49,544 nucleotides of DNA from Bacteroidaceae bacterium (GTDB taxonomy: Bacteria; Bacteroidota; Bacteroidia; Bacteroidales; Bacteroidaceae). How positions within the stretch are numbered: position 1 is the first letter of the stretch; the number at the start of each line of letters is the position of its first letter. Both the position numbers and the translations under genes were made by a program. The stretch lies in assembly GCA_017530735.1 (NCBI GenBank), contig JAFXMB010000052.1, positions 1-49,544 on the forward strand, given 5' to 3'. Positions 13,801 through 24,000 of the stretch are shown one piece after another. The notes beneath the pieces were generated by a model. That model did no database searches. It was not told the origin of the DNA and saw only the letters and a list, made by a program, of their open reading frames with translations.

Positions 13801-16056
13801 ATGAAAATCAACAAGAAACTGTTCAGAAAGTCTGTACTGACCGTAGCAGCAACTGCATTAATCGGTTTGGGAGTATCCTGTACCGATCTCTGGAGCGAGC
13901 AGCACCCCGGTACTTACTACACATCAACCGGTGAAACAATCGCTGACTACCTTACCGGTAGACTAGAGTATCACGGCGAGTATTCCTATTTCGTAGAAAT
14001 CCTCAAGAAAGCTGAGCTTTGGGGACAGATGAGAACCTACGGAACATACACCTGTTTCGCCCCGAGTGACACTGCAATTCTGAGTTATATCAAGGCCAGA
14101 TACGACGAGGCCAGAAACGACTCAATCAGGGAAATCTTCTCAAGCATAGACAACGTGCTTGCCAACAGGGAACTGTGCGACACTCTGGCAAAGACCCACA
14201 TCTTTAACAACACGATGTTTGCAACAGACCTGAGCGGAAACGGTGTTCTTGAACACCCCAACATGCTGGACCGTTACATAACATACTACTCATATGCTGA
14301 CTCATCAGTATTGGTAAGAGATGATAACGGCAATGTCATCAAGGCACATGACGGATCTGATTCAACAATGATCCGCCTCAGATACCTCATCAACATGCAG
14401 GCTTCACTGGTACATGCCGATGATACTGTAGAGAACGGTGTAGTTCATCAGATTGACAAGGTTATACGTCCTTCAAACCAGTTCCTTCCCGGTCTTATCA
14501 AGGAGAACCCCAACCTGACCATCTTCTATGACGCTCTCACCAACACCCGTCTTATCTATGAGATGCAGGATGTATACATTGACAAGGACTATCCCAAGAT
14601 TGATTACGAGTGGACCGAGCAGGCTCTGCGTGATAACTACGGCGGTATCCATTACAATGAGACCGCTTTTGAGAAGGGTTCAAACGCCGACCGTATAGCA
14701 TACCCCGAAAAGAGAGAGTTCAAGTTCACCATGTTCGTGATGCCTGACACCGCTCTTGCCGAGTACAATGACGAGTATACTGCAGCAGCCGGACTTAACG
14801 GTATCCACAGCTATGCAGACCTCAGAGCATATGCTAAGGCTGCATTCCCCGATGACGCAGAGAAGGCTGACTCAGTTCCCGGCAGTTCAATCTACAAACT
14901 GATTGCTTACCACATCCTGCCCTGCTGGCTCTCATATGACCAGTTCAACACATCACAGATTGAGCTCCGTCAGCGTCACCTCAAGTTCCAGGAGCATGAC
15001 ATGGAGGACTTCTATGAGACCATGCTGCCGCATTCAATAATGCGTATAAGCACACCTTATCCTACAAATGATAAGCCTCTGGGCATTTACATCAACCGTC
15101 GCGGAACCCAGACAACAGGTCTGATTTCAGAAGGTGTCAGAATTGCTGAGGCCGCCAGTGAATACAACCTGCCTGACAAGCTCACCAACATCTGCGTAAA
15201 CGGCGGTTATCACTACATCAACAAACTGCTTGTATATGATGAGTTCACCCGTAAGACAGCTCTTAAATGCCGTATGAGAATCATGTGCTGCACACTGTCA
15301 CCTGACTTCATCAACAGCGGTGGTCGTGGCCGTCTTAACAAGAAGGGAGACAACATCGACAAGATGTCAATGGCATACAAAAACGGATTCTGCAAGAACT
15401 TTGAATGGGTAGAGAACCAGACAAGATTCTTTGTAAGATACCGTGACGCAGCATTCGGCACATACAACGGTGATGAGCTTACCGTACGCGGTAGTTATGA
15501 CCTTGCATTCAGACTGCCTCCCGTACCTTATGACGGTACATATGAGATCCGTATCTGGAACAACTCACTTGCCGGTTCAAGCAACAACGACCGTGGTGTA
15601 GTTCAGTTCTACACACACCATTATAATCCTACAGTTGATGCTGATCTCTACTGGCGTGACTGGGATTGGGAGCCTCAGGGAATTCCTATTGACCTCCGTA
15701 TCGGTGGTAATGACGGCCGAATCGGTATGGTTCCCGATAATGATGACAGATACGAGGGTATGACTAATGCCCAGAAGGAGGAAGCCATTTATCTGAACGA
15801 CCGTGCAATGCGCGTTCGCGGATACCTTAAGGCCCCTGACTCATACACCAAGAGCGGATCAACATCATACAGTGGTGATCCTATCCGTACTGATAACGCA
15901 TGCTACAGAAAGATCATGTGCACTGAGTACCTCAAGGCCGACAATGACTACTGGGTACGTATGCGTCAGGTATATGAGGATGACGGCGTATTCCCCTTCA
16001 GCTTCATCGAGATTGTTCCTAAGGACGTTTACGAAGGCAATGAGGATATGCATTAA
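13801..16056 (+). CDS. Fasciclin (FAS1) domain surface lipoprotein, 751 aa
   Basis: A lipoprotein (lipobox LGVSC, Cys27) whose mature N-terminus CTDLW has an early acidic residue, as in Bacteroidetes surface lipoproteins. The first FAS1 domain covers about residues 45-225, with the hallmark YTCFAPSDTAI near 85 and NGVVHQIDKVIR near 215. A second, more diverged FAS1-like region covers about 230-485 (FKFTMFVMPDTAL, YHYINKLLVYD). The C-terminal ~260 residues form a beta-rich domain with RLPPVPYDGTYEIRIW and end in EDMH. Domain order and many phrases (CCTLSPDF, LPPVP.DGT.E.R, RGY.K.PDS) match the minus-strand FAS1 gene at 32198-34210, so the two are paralogs. The ligand is unknown; the setting suggests glycan binding alongside SusC/D. 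It is probably transcribed alone, between two terminators. Confidence 0.82.
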   Translation: MKINKKLFRKSVLTVAATALIGLGVSCTDLWSEQHPGTYYTSTGETIADYLTGRLEYHGEYSYFVEILKKAELWGQMRTYGTYTCFAPSDTAILSYIKARYDEARNDSIREIFSSIDNVLANRELCDTLAKTHIFNNTMFATDLSGNGVLEHPNMLDRYITYYSYADSSVLVRDDNGNVIKAHDGSDSTMIRLRYLINMQASLVHADDTVENGVVHQIDKVIRPSNQFLPGLIKENPNLTIFYDALTNTRLIYEMQDVYIDKDYPKIDYEWTEQALRDNYGGIHYNETAFEKGSNADRIAYPEKREFKFTMFVMPDTALAEYNDEYTAAAGLNGIHSYADLRAYAKAAFPDDAEKADSVPGSSIYKLIAYHILPCWLSYDQFNTSQIELRQRHLKFQEHDMEDFYETMLPHSIMRISTPYPTNDKPLGIYINRRGTQTTGLISEGVRIAEAASEYNLPDKLTNICVNGGYHYINKLLVYDEFTRKTALKCRMRIMCCTLSPDFINSGGRGRLNKKGDNIDKMSMAYKNGFCKNFEWVENQTRFFVRYRDAAFGTYNGDELTVRGSYDLAFRLPPVPYDGTYEIRIWNNSLAGSSNNDRGVVQFYTHHYNPTVDADLYWRDWDWEPQGIPIDLRIGGNDGRIGMVPDNDDRYEGMTNAQKEEAIYLNDRAMRVRGYLKAPDSYTKSGSTSYSGDPIRTDNACYRKIMCTEYLKADNDYWVRMRQVYEDDGVFPFSFIEIVPKDVYEGNEDMH

Positions 16057-16076
16057 TCCTCATTACCTTAACAATA

Positions 16077-16113
16077 AAAATATCGGAGCAGGAATCTGCT
16101 CCGATATTTTTTT
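16077..16113. terminator. Bidirectional terminator between convergent genes
   Basis: TATCGGAGCAG (16081-16091) pairs perfectly with CTGCTCCGATA (16096-16106) around a 4-nt loop. It is flanked by A on the left and T on the right, so it can end the plus-strand FAS1 gene and the minus-strand sigma operon. Confidence 0.9.
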
Positions 16114-16134
16114 ATCCTTTAATGAAAGATTTGA

Positions 16135-16932
16135 TTAATGTGATTCTTCAGGTCTATACTGGGGGTTACCGAAACCGGGGGCACCGCCGCCGAATCCTGG
16201 ACCACCAAAACCTGGAGCACCAAAACCTGGAGCACCAAAACCGGGACCTCCAAGACCAGGGCCGCCAAAACCGGGGGCACCAAAACCGGGATTAAACTGC
16301 TGGCGACGCTGCTGCCAAATACTGTCACGGTTTTCAAAACGTCTGCGGTTCTCCTGCATACGACGTATCATTGCCGTATCAGGCTCACCCCAATTGCGCC
16401 AGTAGTTCTCCCACCATTGCTGCTGCTGTTCATCAGCCTGCTGCATTTCACGCTGACGGTGACGCTGGAAATCAAACATATGGGGTTGCATCATGAACTG
16501 AGGGTTCATCATGTTCCACTGTCCCATCATCTGGAACTGACGCTCTGAATGGATACGTGTCTGCTCTGATCTCTCGCCCCAAACCTTCTGGCCTAGTTCC
16601 CACTGGGCAATACCCACCTTCTGACGGGTGGAATCAGGCAGGGCCTTGTCAAGTTTCTGCATATAGCTGGAGTTAATCTCCTGCCAACGCTTCATGTACT
16701 CGCGTGATTCAGGCTGGAGTTCACGGTTCAGTTTAGCCAACTGCTCATTATATTCAATGTAAATCTTGGCAAACTTATCGTACTCCTTTTTGGTGAGATT
16801 TGCGTTCTCTTTAATGAAACGCAGGGACGCATTGATCATCTGCTCGTCCCTGTCCTGAGCCATAACTGATGGCTGAGTCAGGAGCAAACCTGCCAGAATC
16901 AACAATGCTGTCCAACGCTTTTTCATAATCAA
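16135..16932 (-). CDS. Exported protein with Gly-Phe-Pro repeat tail, third gene of the sigma operon
   Basis: A 265-residue exported protein (signal peptide MKKRWTALLILAGLLLTQPSVMAQ). Residues ~30-120 are charged and helical (TKKEYDKFAKIYIEYNEQ, LPDSTRQKVGIAQWELGQK), like small helical periplasmic stress-sensor proteins found in ECF operons. The middle is rich in Met, Gln and Trp. From about residue 218 to the end it is a low-complexity tail built from GFGAP/GFGGP units, encoded by a 15-bp repeat. Its start overlaps the preceding gene by 4 nt (ATGA), so it is translationally coupled to the sigma/anti-sigma pair. I do not recognise a named family. A role in envelope stress sensing is inference from context. 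Either ATG 16932 or ATG 16926 may start it. Confidence 0.7.
   Translation of the reverse strand: MIMKKRWTALLILAGLLLTQPSVMAQDRDEQMINASLRFIKENANLTKKEYDKFAKIYIEYNEQLAKLNRELQPESREYMKRWQEINSSYMQKLDKALPDSTRQKVGIAQWELGQKVWGERSEQTRIHSERQFQMMGQWNMMNPQFMMQPHMFDFQRHRQREMQQADEQQQQWWENYWRNWGEPDTAMIRRMQENRRRFENRDSIWQQRRQQFNPGFGAPGFGGPGLGGPGFGAPGFGAPGFGGPGFGGGAPGFGNPQYRPEESH
16160..16293. repeat. 15-bp tandem coding repeat (GFGAP units)
   Basis: Imperfect tandem copies of a 15-bp unit such as GGAGCACCAAAACCT, read on the minus strand as AGGTTTTGGTGCTCC. They encode Gly-Phe-Gly-(Ala/Gly)-Pro. The central copies are nearly identical; the outer ones drift to CCGGGG variants. All stay in frame. Confidence 0.8.
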
Positions 16933-17255
16933 TTACCGTAGTAGTTGCTCATCAATGAATAGACACCCAATTCATCGGCTGTCATATTCTCTAACACCTC
17001 ATCCACGCTTGCGCACTGTGAGATGCTGTCATAGTCGGGTATATCAAACCCGCCTCCAAAGGGATGCAGGAACAGCAGAGCAACTGCAGCCACGCTTGCT
17101 GCGCTTGCGAACAAAGCCACAATCCTACGCTCTACGCGATGCTTGCGCTGCTTTCCAATCTGGGCCACGACACGTTCAGTCATGTCGTCCAGGAAATGCT
17201 CAGGCATTCTGTAGGGCATCTCTCTGCTCAAACTTTCCAGATCAAAATCTTTCAT
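16929..17255 (-). CDS. Small single-pass membrane protein, probable anti-sigma factor
   Basis: A 108-residue protein with a cytoplasmic-looking N-terminus (about 1-42, rich in charged residues), one hydrophobic segment at about 43-64 (VALFASAASVAAVALLFL) and a short acidic C-terminal part with DSISQCASVDEVLENM. There is no recognisable zinc anti-sigma motif or FecR domain. Its ATG overlaps the sigma factor stop by 4 nt, and its own stop overlaps the next gene by 4 nt. That tight coupling to an ECF sigma gene is the main reason for the anti-sigma call; the sequence alone does not show a family. Confidence 0.6.
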   Translation of the reverse strand: MKDFDLESLSREMPYRMPEHFLDDMTERVVAQIGKQRKHRVERRIVALFASAASVAAVALLFLHPFGGGFDIPDYDSISQCASVDEVLENMTADELGVYSLMSNYYGN

Positions 17256-17842
17256 AACTGATGTTCTAGTATATAATCCTTTATCTTCTGTACTGCATAA
17301 TGATAGTTGGTCTTGAGTGTATTGACACTGTCTCCTACTATCTGGTGAATCTCCTCATAACTCTTGTCATCATAGTATCTGAGGTTAAACACCATCTTCT
17401 GCTTGGCCGGCAGGAGAGCTATTGCCTCCTGGAGGAGTATAAGGGTCTCATCGGCATCCGGACTTGCTTCCTCACGTACGCTGTCCTTCAAAGAGTCGCC
17501 CAGGTCATCGACCGACAGGTTGTAACCGGAACGGTTCTTGAGCAGTTTGAGACTCTCATTGGTTGCTATCTTGTAGAGCCATGATGAAAGCGGATACTCG
17601 TTGGAGTAGGTACTCCTGTACTTGTAAACGTTTATCATAGTCTCCTGAAGACAGTCCTCCGCATCATCATGGGCCACTACCATTCGGCGAATGTGCCAAT
17701 ATAACGGCTCTCCGTATTTCTTCATGATGAGGCGTACGGCCTCCTCTACGTGATTGTCATCACATAGCAGACGGGCAATGGATTCGTCGCTAACTGAAAG
17801 GGATCCTTGGCTGTTCACTATGCTATTTTCCTCACGTTTCAT
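17252..17842 (-). CDS. ECF-type RNA polymerase sigma factor
   Basis: A 196-residue sigma-70 family protein of the extracytoplasmic-function group. Region 2 is visible as AHDDAEDCLQETMINVYKY followed by YPLSSWLYKIATNESLK (about residues 58-100). Region 4 is LPAKQKMVFNLRYYDDKSYE followed by IHQIVGDSVNTLKTNYHYA (about 143-182). The linker lacks regions 1 and 3, as expected for ECF factors. It leads a three-gene operon with 4-nt overlaps. The companion is not FecR-like and the operon does not adjoin a TonB receptor, so it looks more like an envelope-stress module than a PUL-specific regulator. It is, however, the only regulatory gene seen near the PUL. Confidence 0.93.
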   Translation of the reverse strand: MKREENSIVNSQGSLSVSDESIARLLCDDNHVEEAVRLIMKKYGEPLYWHIRRMVVAHDDAEDCLQETMINVYKYRSTYSNEYPLSSWLYKIATNESLKLLKNRSGYNLSVDDLGDSLKDSVREEASPDADETLILLQEAIALLPAKQKMVFNLRYYDDKSYEEIHQIVGDSVNTLKTNYHYAVQKIKDYILEHQL

Positions 17843-17894
17843 CCTTAATATAAATAACCGGCGCTGAAGTTAAATTCTTATACAATTTTAACTT

Positions 17895-19526
17895 TTAATA
17901 TGCCGCTTGATGAAAGTAATCAAAGTCAGCATAACCGCCAGCCTGTGTAGTACAATAACTGTACAGACCTGTACGGTAACCGGTAAAGTAGTCAAGACTG
18001 AAAGACATCTGCAATACGGCGTCAACATCGGTCCAGCTCTTACCGTCAAGCGAGTAACTCATAAAAGCCTGGTCGGCACGCTCACCCTCCTCCTGAGGAG
18101 TAAAGACGTAACGTATCTTGAGCCAAACCTTATCCTGTGTAAGAGGAATACGTAATGCTTCAGTATCCGGACTGGGCTGCTGGGCACCCTGAGCCTGCGG
18201 TCCGCGACGACGTCCCATATTACGGTGTGTCATTGCCACAAGGCTCTTTGAACCGTCATCGGCCACTTCTACACCGATGGTGCAGTAATTGCTCTGGAAG
18301 GCAACTATACCGGCTCTGTCGCCCGGTTTCATGCCACTTGCGTCCATCAGGACCTCGCTGTAACAACGAGGGCCTACAGTGCGCTGGGTAAGGGTGTTGC
18401 GGGCATCGGTCACATTGGTAGCCACCTGTCCGGTCTTAAGACGCAACCAGCCCTTGCGCTCGGTAACAGACCATGCGCTGTTATCGGGCTTGTGATTCCA
18501 CTGCCATACCAGATCCAGCTCATTCTTCTTATACTTGAACTCGTCATTGTCCCATGTGCGGTTCTTTCCGCTTTCAGGCAGATTGACTGTAAACTGCTTT
18601 ACAGGCTTGGTGTCATCACCCAAAATAGGCCAACCGTCAACCCATTTCATAGGCTGAAGAGTAGGAATACGTCCTACGGCTCCGTGATCCTGGAACATGA
18701 TAGAATACCAGTCTCCGTTCTGGGTCTCAATGATACCGCCCTGAGCCACGCCGTCACCGCGGCCGTCAAAAGCACCGCTCAGTATGGTCTTGCTCTCATA
18801 CGGACCGAACAGTTCCTTTGAGCGCCAGCAGGTCTCGGTACGTACACCGCCGCTTGGCCAGTCAATGACAAGCACGTAGTAATAATCACCAATGTGATAG
18901 ATATGGGCACCCTCGGCACGCAGGTTATAACCCTGACGCGGAGAGTCGATGATTATCTTCTCCTGGGCTCCGGCCTTTATGGCACTACCGTCAGGTTCAA
19001 GTTCGATGATACGTATCTCACCGTTACCCCATACCACATAGAGGTGACCGTTCTCAAAGAGCATGGATGCATCATGGAAGGGACGGTCTATAACCGAGCG
19101 TTCCCAGTTGCTCTTGGTAATATCCTTCGTCTTGTAGATGTATGTCTTGTTCTGGTCATTGGCAATGAACAGGGCATAGAAGGTTCCGTCCACATATCGG
19201 AGTGAAGTGGCCCACTGTCCCTTGCCGTAAGCATTGCGACCGTTACGCAGGTTATAGACATCATCATCCTCAAGAAAGTCATAAACGTAACTTACCAGTT
19301 CCCAATGAACCAGATCCTTTGAGTGCATAATGGGAGCACCGGGACAGAAATACATGGTAGTACTTACCATATAGTAGTCATCACCAACGCGGATCCAGTC
19401 ATTATCCGGAATGTCAGTATAAGTGAGCGGGTTAATACACTCAGTCTGCTTATTCTTAGCAGAACATCCTGACCATGCAAAAATAAGCATGGTCAGGATA
19501 ACTGTCAGTATGTTTTTGGTTTTCAT
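17895..19526 (-). CDS. GH43 lipoprotein, beta-xylosidase/arabinofuranosidase with C-terminal beta-sandwich
   Basis: A 543-residue GH43 five-bladed propeller enzyme. The lipobox AWSGC (Cys21) is followed by SAKNK with no early acidic residues, suggesting a periplasmic rather than surface lipoprotein. The catalytic triad is visible: base Asp41 in IPDNDWIRVGDDYYM, the pKa-setting Asp in HDASMLFENGHLYVVWG near 152, and acid Glu in RAEGAHIYHIGDYYYV near 204. Residues ~340-543 form the concanavalin-like C-terminal domain common in GH43 beta-xylosidases (YSEVLMDASGMKPGDRAG, MSYSLDGKSWTDV). It follows the other exported GH43 by 18 nt and is probably cotranscribed with it. Expected products are xylose or arabinose from oligosaccharides; the exact specificity cannot be read from sequence. 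Confidence 0.9.
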   Translation of the reverse strand: MKTKNILTVILTMLIFAWSGCSAKNKQTECINPLTYTDIPDNDWIRVGDDYYMVSTTMYFCPGAPIMHSKDLVHWELVSYVYDFLEDDDVYNLRNGRNAYGKGQWATSLRYVDGTFYALFIANDQNKTYIYKTKDITKSNWERSVIDRPFHDASMLFENGHLYVVWGNGEIRIIELEPDGSAIKAGAQEKIIIDSPRQGYNLRAEGAHIYHIGDYYYVLVIDWPSGGVRTETCWRSKELFGPYESKTILSGAFDGRGDGVAQGGIIETQNGDWYSIMFQDHGAVGRIPTLQPMKWVDGWPILGDDTKPVKQFTVNLPESGKNRTWDNDEFKYKKNELDLVWQWNHKPDNSAWSVTERKGWLRLKTGQVATNVTDARNTLTQRTVGPRCYSEVLMDASGMKPGDRAGIVAFQSNYCTIGVEVADDGSKSLVAMTHRNMGRRRGPQAQGAQQPSPDTEALRIPLTQDKVWLKIRYVFTPQEEGERADQAFMSYSLDGKSWTDVDAVLQMSFSLDYFTGYRTGLYSYCTTQAGGYADFDYFHQAAY

Positions 19527-19544
19527 GTCACACTGTCGGAAAGA

Positions 19545-20900
19545 TTATTTGAATGTAAGCCAGTCTACCTGGATCTTACCCTCGGTAGCCATGCGAACCT
19601 TAAGATGATGGATACCCTTGGCTGCACCCTTTACAGGAGCATCAACCATAACCATCTGACGGTCTGCAGGAACATCTACTGTAGCGATAACCTTGTCATC
19701 CTGAAGAATCTCAAGTTTACCTGCTGAAGGAGCAACAACCTTAACAGTTACCTTCTTGGGAGCCTTGGCAAAGTTTACGGTATTATACTGAGCCCATGCA
19801 CCCTTCTCAAAGAAAACAGTCTTCCAACCGGCAAAATAGTTGCTGGGCTCCAGATATGCAATTGAGTCACCACTCTGGCTAAGTGCAGTATAACGGTCCA
19901 ACTGAATCTGAGTGTTTGACTGTGTTACACCGATACCGCGCAGAGTAGGCTTAACCATCTTGATCTCGCCCTTCTCGTCATCAAAGAAGATACTGTCGGC
20001 GCAAACTGAACGGTTCTTGTCAAATTCTGGTGAGAACTCGTTGTGATGGTAGAACAGATAGGTCTGGCCCTTGAACTCAATGATTGAGTGGTGGTTGGTC
20101 CAGCACTTGTTGGCATGCTCCTCAAAGAACACACCCTTGAACTCATAGGGGCCGAAGATATTGTCGGCAACGCAGTATGCCAGAACTTCCTCAACGTCAC
20201 GGGCCCAGGGGAATGTCATATAGTACTTGCCTCCGTGCTTATAAAGATAGGGGCCCTCCACGAGACCCTTGGTGGGAACACCTTCCACACGATGACGGTC
20301 AGCAGGATCTGTTGATACAGACTTCCAGTCCGGAGCCAGCTTGGTAATGGTAATACCGGGCATTACCAGATAACCGGTACCGTCATCATCAACAAAGATA
20401 CAGGGGTCAATACCGCTTACGCCCTCAATAGGAGTTGCCTCAGGAGTATACGGACCCTCGGGATAATCGGCTGTGCAGATACCTACACGGTTACCTCCAA
20501 AACTACGGCGTCCGTTAGCGCTTGGCATGGGTTTTGAACCTGCCGGGAAGAAGAAATAGTACTTGCCGTTGGTGGGGTTCTGCTTGCAGTCAGGAGCCCA
20601 CATTGAATAACCCTTCTCATTTACCCAGGGAGCACTCCACTGATCAACAATCATACCATGGTCAGTCCAATCGGTAAGGTTATCACTTGAGAATACATGA
20701 TAATCCGCCATGCAGAACCAATCCTTACGGGCATACTCTGCCGGAGCTTTGATATCATGTGAAGGGAATACATATACGCGGTCACCAACTACAAGAGCTG
20801 ACGGGTCGGCCGAGAACTGATCGCGGATAATAGGGTTCTGTGCCTGAACGGCAATGCCGGCCAACATCAGAGCGGCCAGAAGTGAAAATCTTGCTTTCAT
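19545..20900 (-). CDS. GH43 enzyme with C-terminal CBM6-like domain
   Basis: A 451-residue exported GH43 (signal peptide MKARFSLLAALMLAGIAVQAQ, no lipobox). Catalytic positions are base Asp32 in FSADPSALVVGD, the Asp in SGIDPCIFVDDDGTGYLVM near 165, and Glu in LVEGPYLYKHGGKYYMTF near 215. After the propeller, residues ~330-451 form a CBM6-like beta-sandwich (SIAYLEPSNYFAGWKTVFFE through GIHHLKVRMATEGKIQVDW), a module that binds xylan ends or chains in other enzymes. Likely an arabinofuranosidase or xylosidase acting on arabinoxylan oligosaccharides. First gene of a two-gene unit; a terminator for the upstream PUL operon and a -7-like box (20949-20956) precede it, so it is expressed independently. 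Confidence 0.92.
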   Translation of the reverse strand: MKARFSLLAALMLAGIAVQAQNPIIRDQFSADPSALVVGDRVYVFPSHDIKAPAEYARKDWFCMADYHVFSSDNLTDWTDHGMIVDQWSAPWVNEKGYSMWAPDCKQNPTNGKYYFFFPAGSKPMPSANGRRSFGGNRVGICTADYPEGPYTPEATPIEGVSGIDPCIFVDDDGTGYLVMPGITITKLAPDWKSVSTDPADRHRVEGVPTKGLVEGPYLYKHGGKYYMTFPWARDVEEVLAYCVADNIFGPYEFKGVFFEEHANKCWTNHHSIIEFKGQTYLFYHHNEFSPEFDKNRSVCADSIFFDDEKGEIKMVKPTLRGIGVTQSNTQIQLDRYTALSQSGDSIAYLEPSNYFAGWKTVFFEKGAWAQYNTVNFAKAPKKVTVKVVAPSAGKLEILQDDKVIATVDVPADRQMVMVDAPVKGAAKGIHHLKVRMATEGKIQVDWLTFK

Positions 20901-20948
20901 CTGTTGATTATAAAGAGGTTAATAATATACATATTTGGTAAGCGAGTA

Positions 20949-20956
20949 TAAAGATA
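20949..20956 (-). promoter_or_regulatory. Candidate -7 box for the GH43 pair
   Basis: TATCTTTA on the minus strand, about 50 nt before ATG 20900, preceded by CCCAAAAGAGGG. The same AAAAGAG-then-box layout occurs before the GH95 gene and the main PUL operon. One mismatch to TAnnTTTG. Confidence 0.35.
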
Positions 20957-21000
20957 CCCTCTTTTGGGCAAACCGCATAACACACACAGTAAAAAAGTGA

Positions 21001-21043
21001 TAAAAAGAGAATCGGCGGGGAGCCTTGCGCTCTCCGCCGATTC
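21001..21043 (-). terminator. Terminator of the main PUL operon
   Basis: GAATCGGCGG (21009-21018) pairs with CCGCCGATTC (21034-21043), with four further inner pairs (GGAG/CTCT). On the minus strand it is followed by CTCTTTTTATCACTTTTTT. It lies just after the stop of the 1376-residue gene. Confidence 0.85.
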
Positions 21044-21066
21044 ATTATAGATCAGTTATTCCTTAA

Positions 21067-24000
21067 TTACTTAAGAAGAACCTTGTCAGTAACAACCTTG
21101 CCATTAGCATTGGTAGTCTTGCGGATCAGGATCTGACCAGCCTTAGGAGCTGCAACCTGAACACCACCAAGAGTGAAGTACTCAACATTAGCGGCAACAG
21201 CCTTAGCTGAATTTACAATAGTCAGAAGCTGTGTCAGCTTAGCCTCCTCCTCGGCAACTGCTGCACCGTAGTCGAATGACTTGTCGGGACGGAATGCCAG
21301 AGTGAAGTTATCAGCGCGTGACCAACCGTTCTCTGACATTACTACCAAGTCAATCTTAAGAGAATCAGTTACAGCAATGCTGTCAATTGTCAGAGCACCA
21401 ACTGTAGCGTTCTTATCATTCATAACAGCAGACTTGTCATTACCCTTAAGAGTGATAACCTTATCAGAACCGTTATTCTTGATCTCAGGAAGCTCAACGC
21501 CCAGAGTATAGAGACCTACAGGCAGATTAGCAAGATCCTGCTTCAGTTCAGCCTTACAGTTCCAGTCCATACCGATTTCGCCGTCAAATACAGGAACGTC
21601 GTTCTTGTAATTGTTGTAGCTCTTATCACCGGTTACCATGGTGTTACCAGTTCTGAATGCACGTACTGTCCATCCGGGATAGAGATCAGTGATATCCTGC
21701 TCAGGAACAATTACCCAAATAGGCATGTTACCGTTCTCATTGTACTGGTGTCTGGTATGGAGCATGTTCTCACCATTAGGTCCAATCTTAGCCATATCAC
21801 CGCTGTTCTTAGGCATCTGCAGATCCATCTTCTCCAGAATATTAGGAGTCTGATACAGATTGTAGTTGCTGATGAACGGAGTGATGTCGAGGCTGTCCTC
21901 ATCGTAGATAGCATCGTCTGTGTCAAGCTTCTCATAGAGAGCGATCTTGATAGCTGAAATGTAGATTGCAGCAAGAGCAGGATCATCCTCTTCAATTGCA
22001 GCAAGACCAGCCTTTACAGTCTCGTTATCAACGATGTCTGAACCCAGCTTCTTAGCGATAGAGTCAAGCTCGTGCATACGAACAGTTGCGAACTGCTTAC
22101 GCAGATATCTGAACTCGTAGTCATATACTGCTGCGTGTACAAGATCATATGTGGCGTTGATTTCTTCATCAAGAGTGTTGACGAGATCATAGTCCTTGAA
22201 CTGAGCATATGTACGCTCAAGAGCTGTGTACTCCTCATAGTCCTTGTTTGCGTTAGCATCGTCAAGCAGACCCTTACCCTTATTGAGTTCATCAGACAAC
22301 TTCTTGTTCAGAGCAATACGTGCATCAAGAGCATCGATAGCCTTCTGCATTCTGTCATTGAATGCATAGATCTCAGTACCACTCTTAGTAGTAACAGGAT
22401 AAGCGATAGCTGAATCACTCTTAGCCTTCAGGAGCTTGTAAGTTGACATCTCTGCAACAGTTGCATTAGCCTCCAACTTAGCAGCTACAGCAGCTCTCTT
22501 ATCGGTGAATGTCTTAACGGTATCCATACGGAGCTTCAGCAGGTTGGTAGCATCGTCCAGATCCTTCTTAGCGTTCTTCCAAGCAGTAGGATTGGTAGGA
22601 TAAGCACCGTTAGCCTTGAATCCACCCTCAGGTTCATAGTTATAGAATGCAAGTTTCTCAACAAGAGCGTTGTAAATAGCACCACCGTTAACAGCCAGGT
22701 CAGCGTCATTCTCACCCTTAGCAAGAGCAATGCGAGCCTTAGCGGCATCAACAGACTCGTTCAGAGGAACTGTGCACATACCAGGTATACCAGCATATGA
22801 CTTGATAGCATAGTTGCTGAAGATTACGCCCTCATAGTTACCACTACCATCTGTGTAGAACTCAAATACATAAGTACCATCAGCAGGAACAGTGAAACTG
22901 TAGCTCAAATCTTTATAACCTTCCTTCCAGTCACCTGCAGAAGTAATACTTGCATCCCAGGTAGTCTGAGTACCAATTATGGTCTTGTTCTGGATACCAT
23001 TCAGTAATGCGAAACCATTATCATTACCATCTACAATCTCTGCATCAGGTTTAGCAAACATCTTCACAGTAAGAACCTTATTCTTGGCACCCCAACCGAG
23101 AGCTCTGAATGAGATGGTGTAGTCACCAGCGGTAAGGGTCTCGATTGAGTACATGTTACCTGTAGCACCATCGGTTCTGCTAGACAGATAGAAACCTGCA
23201 TTGTACTGACCGTCACCGTTCATGTTGTACAGACCGCACTTACCAGGTGAGTTAGCACCGTCACCCTTCTTGAAGGGATCTGCACCACTGTGTACGTATA
23301 CGCTAGTAGGATAAGGACGGCTTGTGCCGGTAACCTGACTCTTCCAGTCAGTAGTCTTGCTGAATACAGCAGGCTTGCGATCAAATGTACCGAAATGATA
23401 GTTAACTACAACGTTATCAGCCTGCTTGGTACCGATACCGAAGATCTTAACCATCTCAATCTCAATGTCACCTGACAGAGGAGCGGTCTTACCTTCAGGA
23501 CGGGTAAGAACAACACGGCTGTTCTCAGCATCCCATGACGGAGTCCAAACCTCTGTACCTACGTAAGCGATAAGCTTCTGTGAATCCTCACCGAGGTTAT
23601 CCATTTCAACCTGACGTGAGAACTTGAACCAAAGTGTTCTGGTTGAAGGATCAAGGCCGAATGAACCATCCTCAAACTGAGGCTCCTGCATTACAGGAGG
23701 AAGTTCCTTCATTGAGTAAACGCCGTCAAAGATGTTGGGGTTAGGAGTAGCTACTTCATTGTAGAAGTTAGGAACAATCTTACCTGCCTTAATCCATGCG
23801 GTATCTGTACCCATGGGGAATCCACCGGTAGCACTCTTACCATCACCTGTGTACTTAAGAGCAAGCTCAGGCTGGTCAGTCGGGTTACGGAATGTTACAA
23901 GTACCTGCTTGTATGACTTGAACTGAACCTTAACGGTCTGACCGTTAACGACTCTTGAAGGAGTAAACAGATACATGTAGCCGTCACCATGATACTCAAT

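Noticed and set aside
16929..17842. Sigma/anti-sigma pair as the direct regulator of the SusC/D operon
   Set aside because: The membrane protein is not FecR-like, neither SusC has an evident N-terminal signalling extension, and the operon is separated from SusC/D by the GH43 unit; the link is only proximity.
17867..17894. AT-rich inverted repeat AAGTTAAA/TTTAACTT as terminator of the GH43 pair
   Set aside because: The stem is all weak pairs and lacks a following T-run on the minus strand, so I do not call it a terminator.
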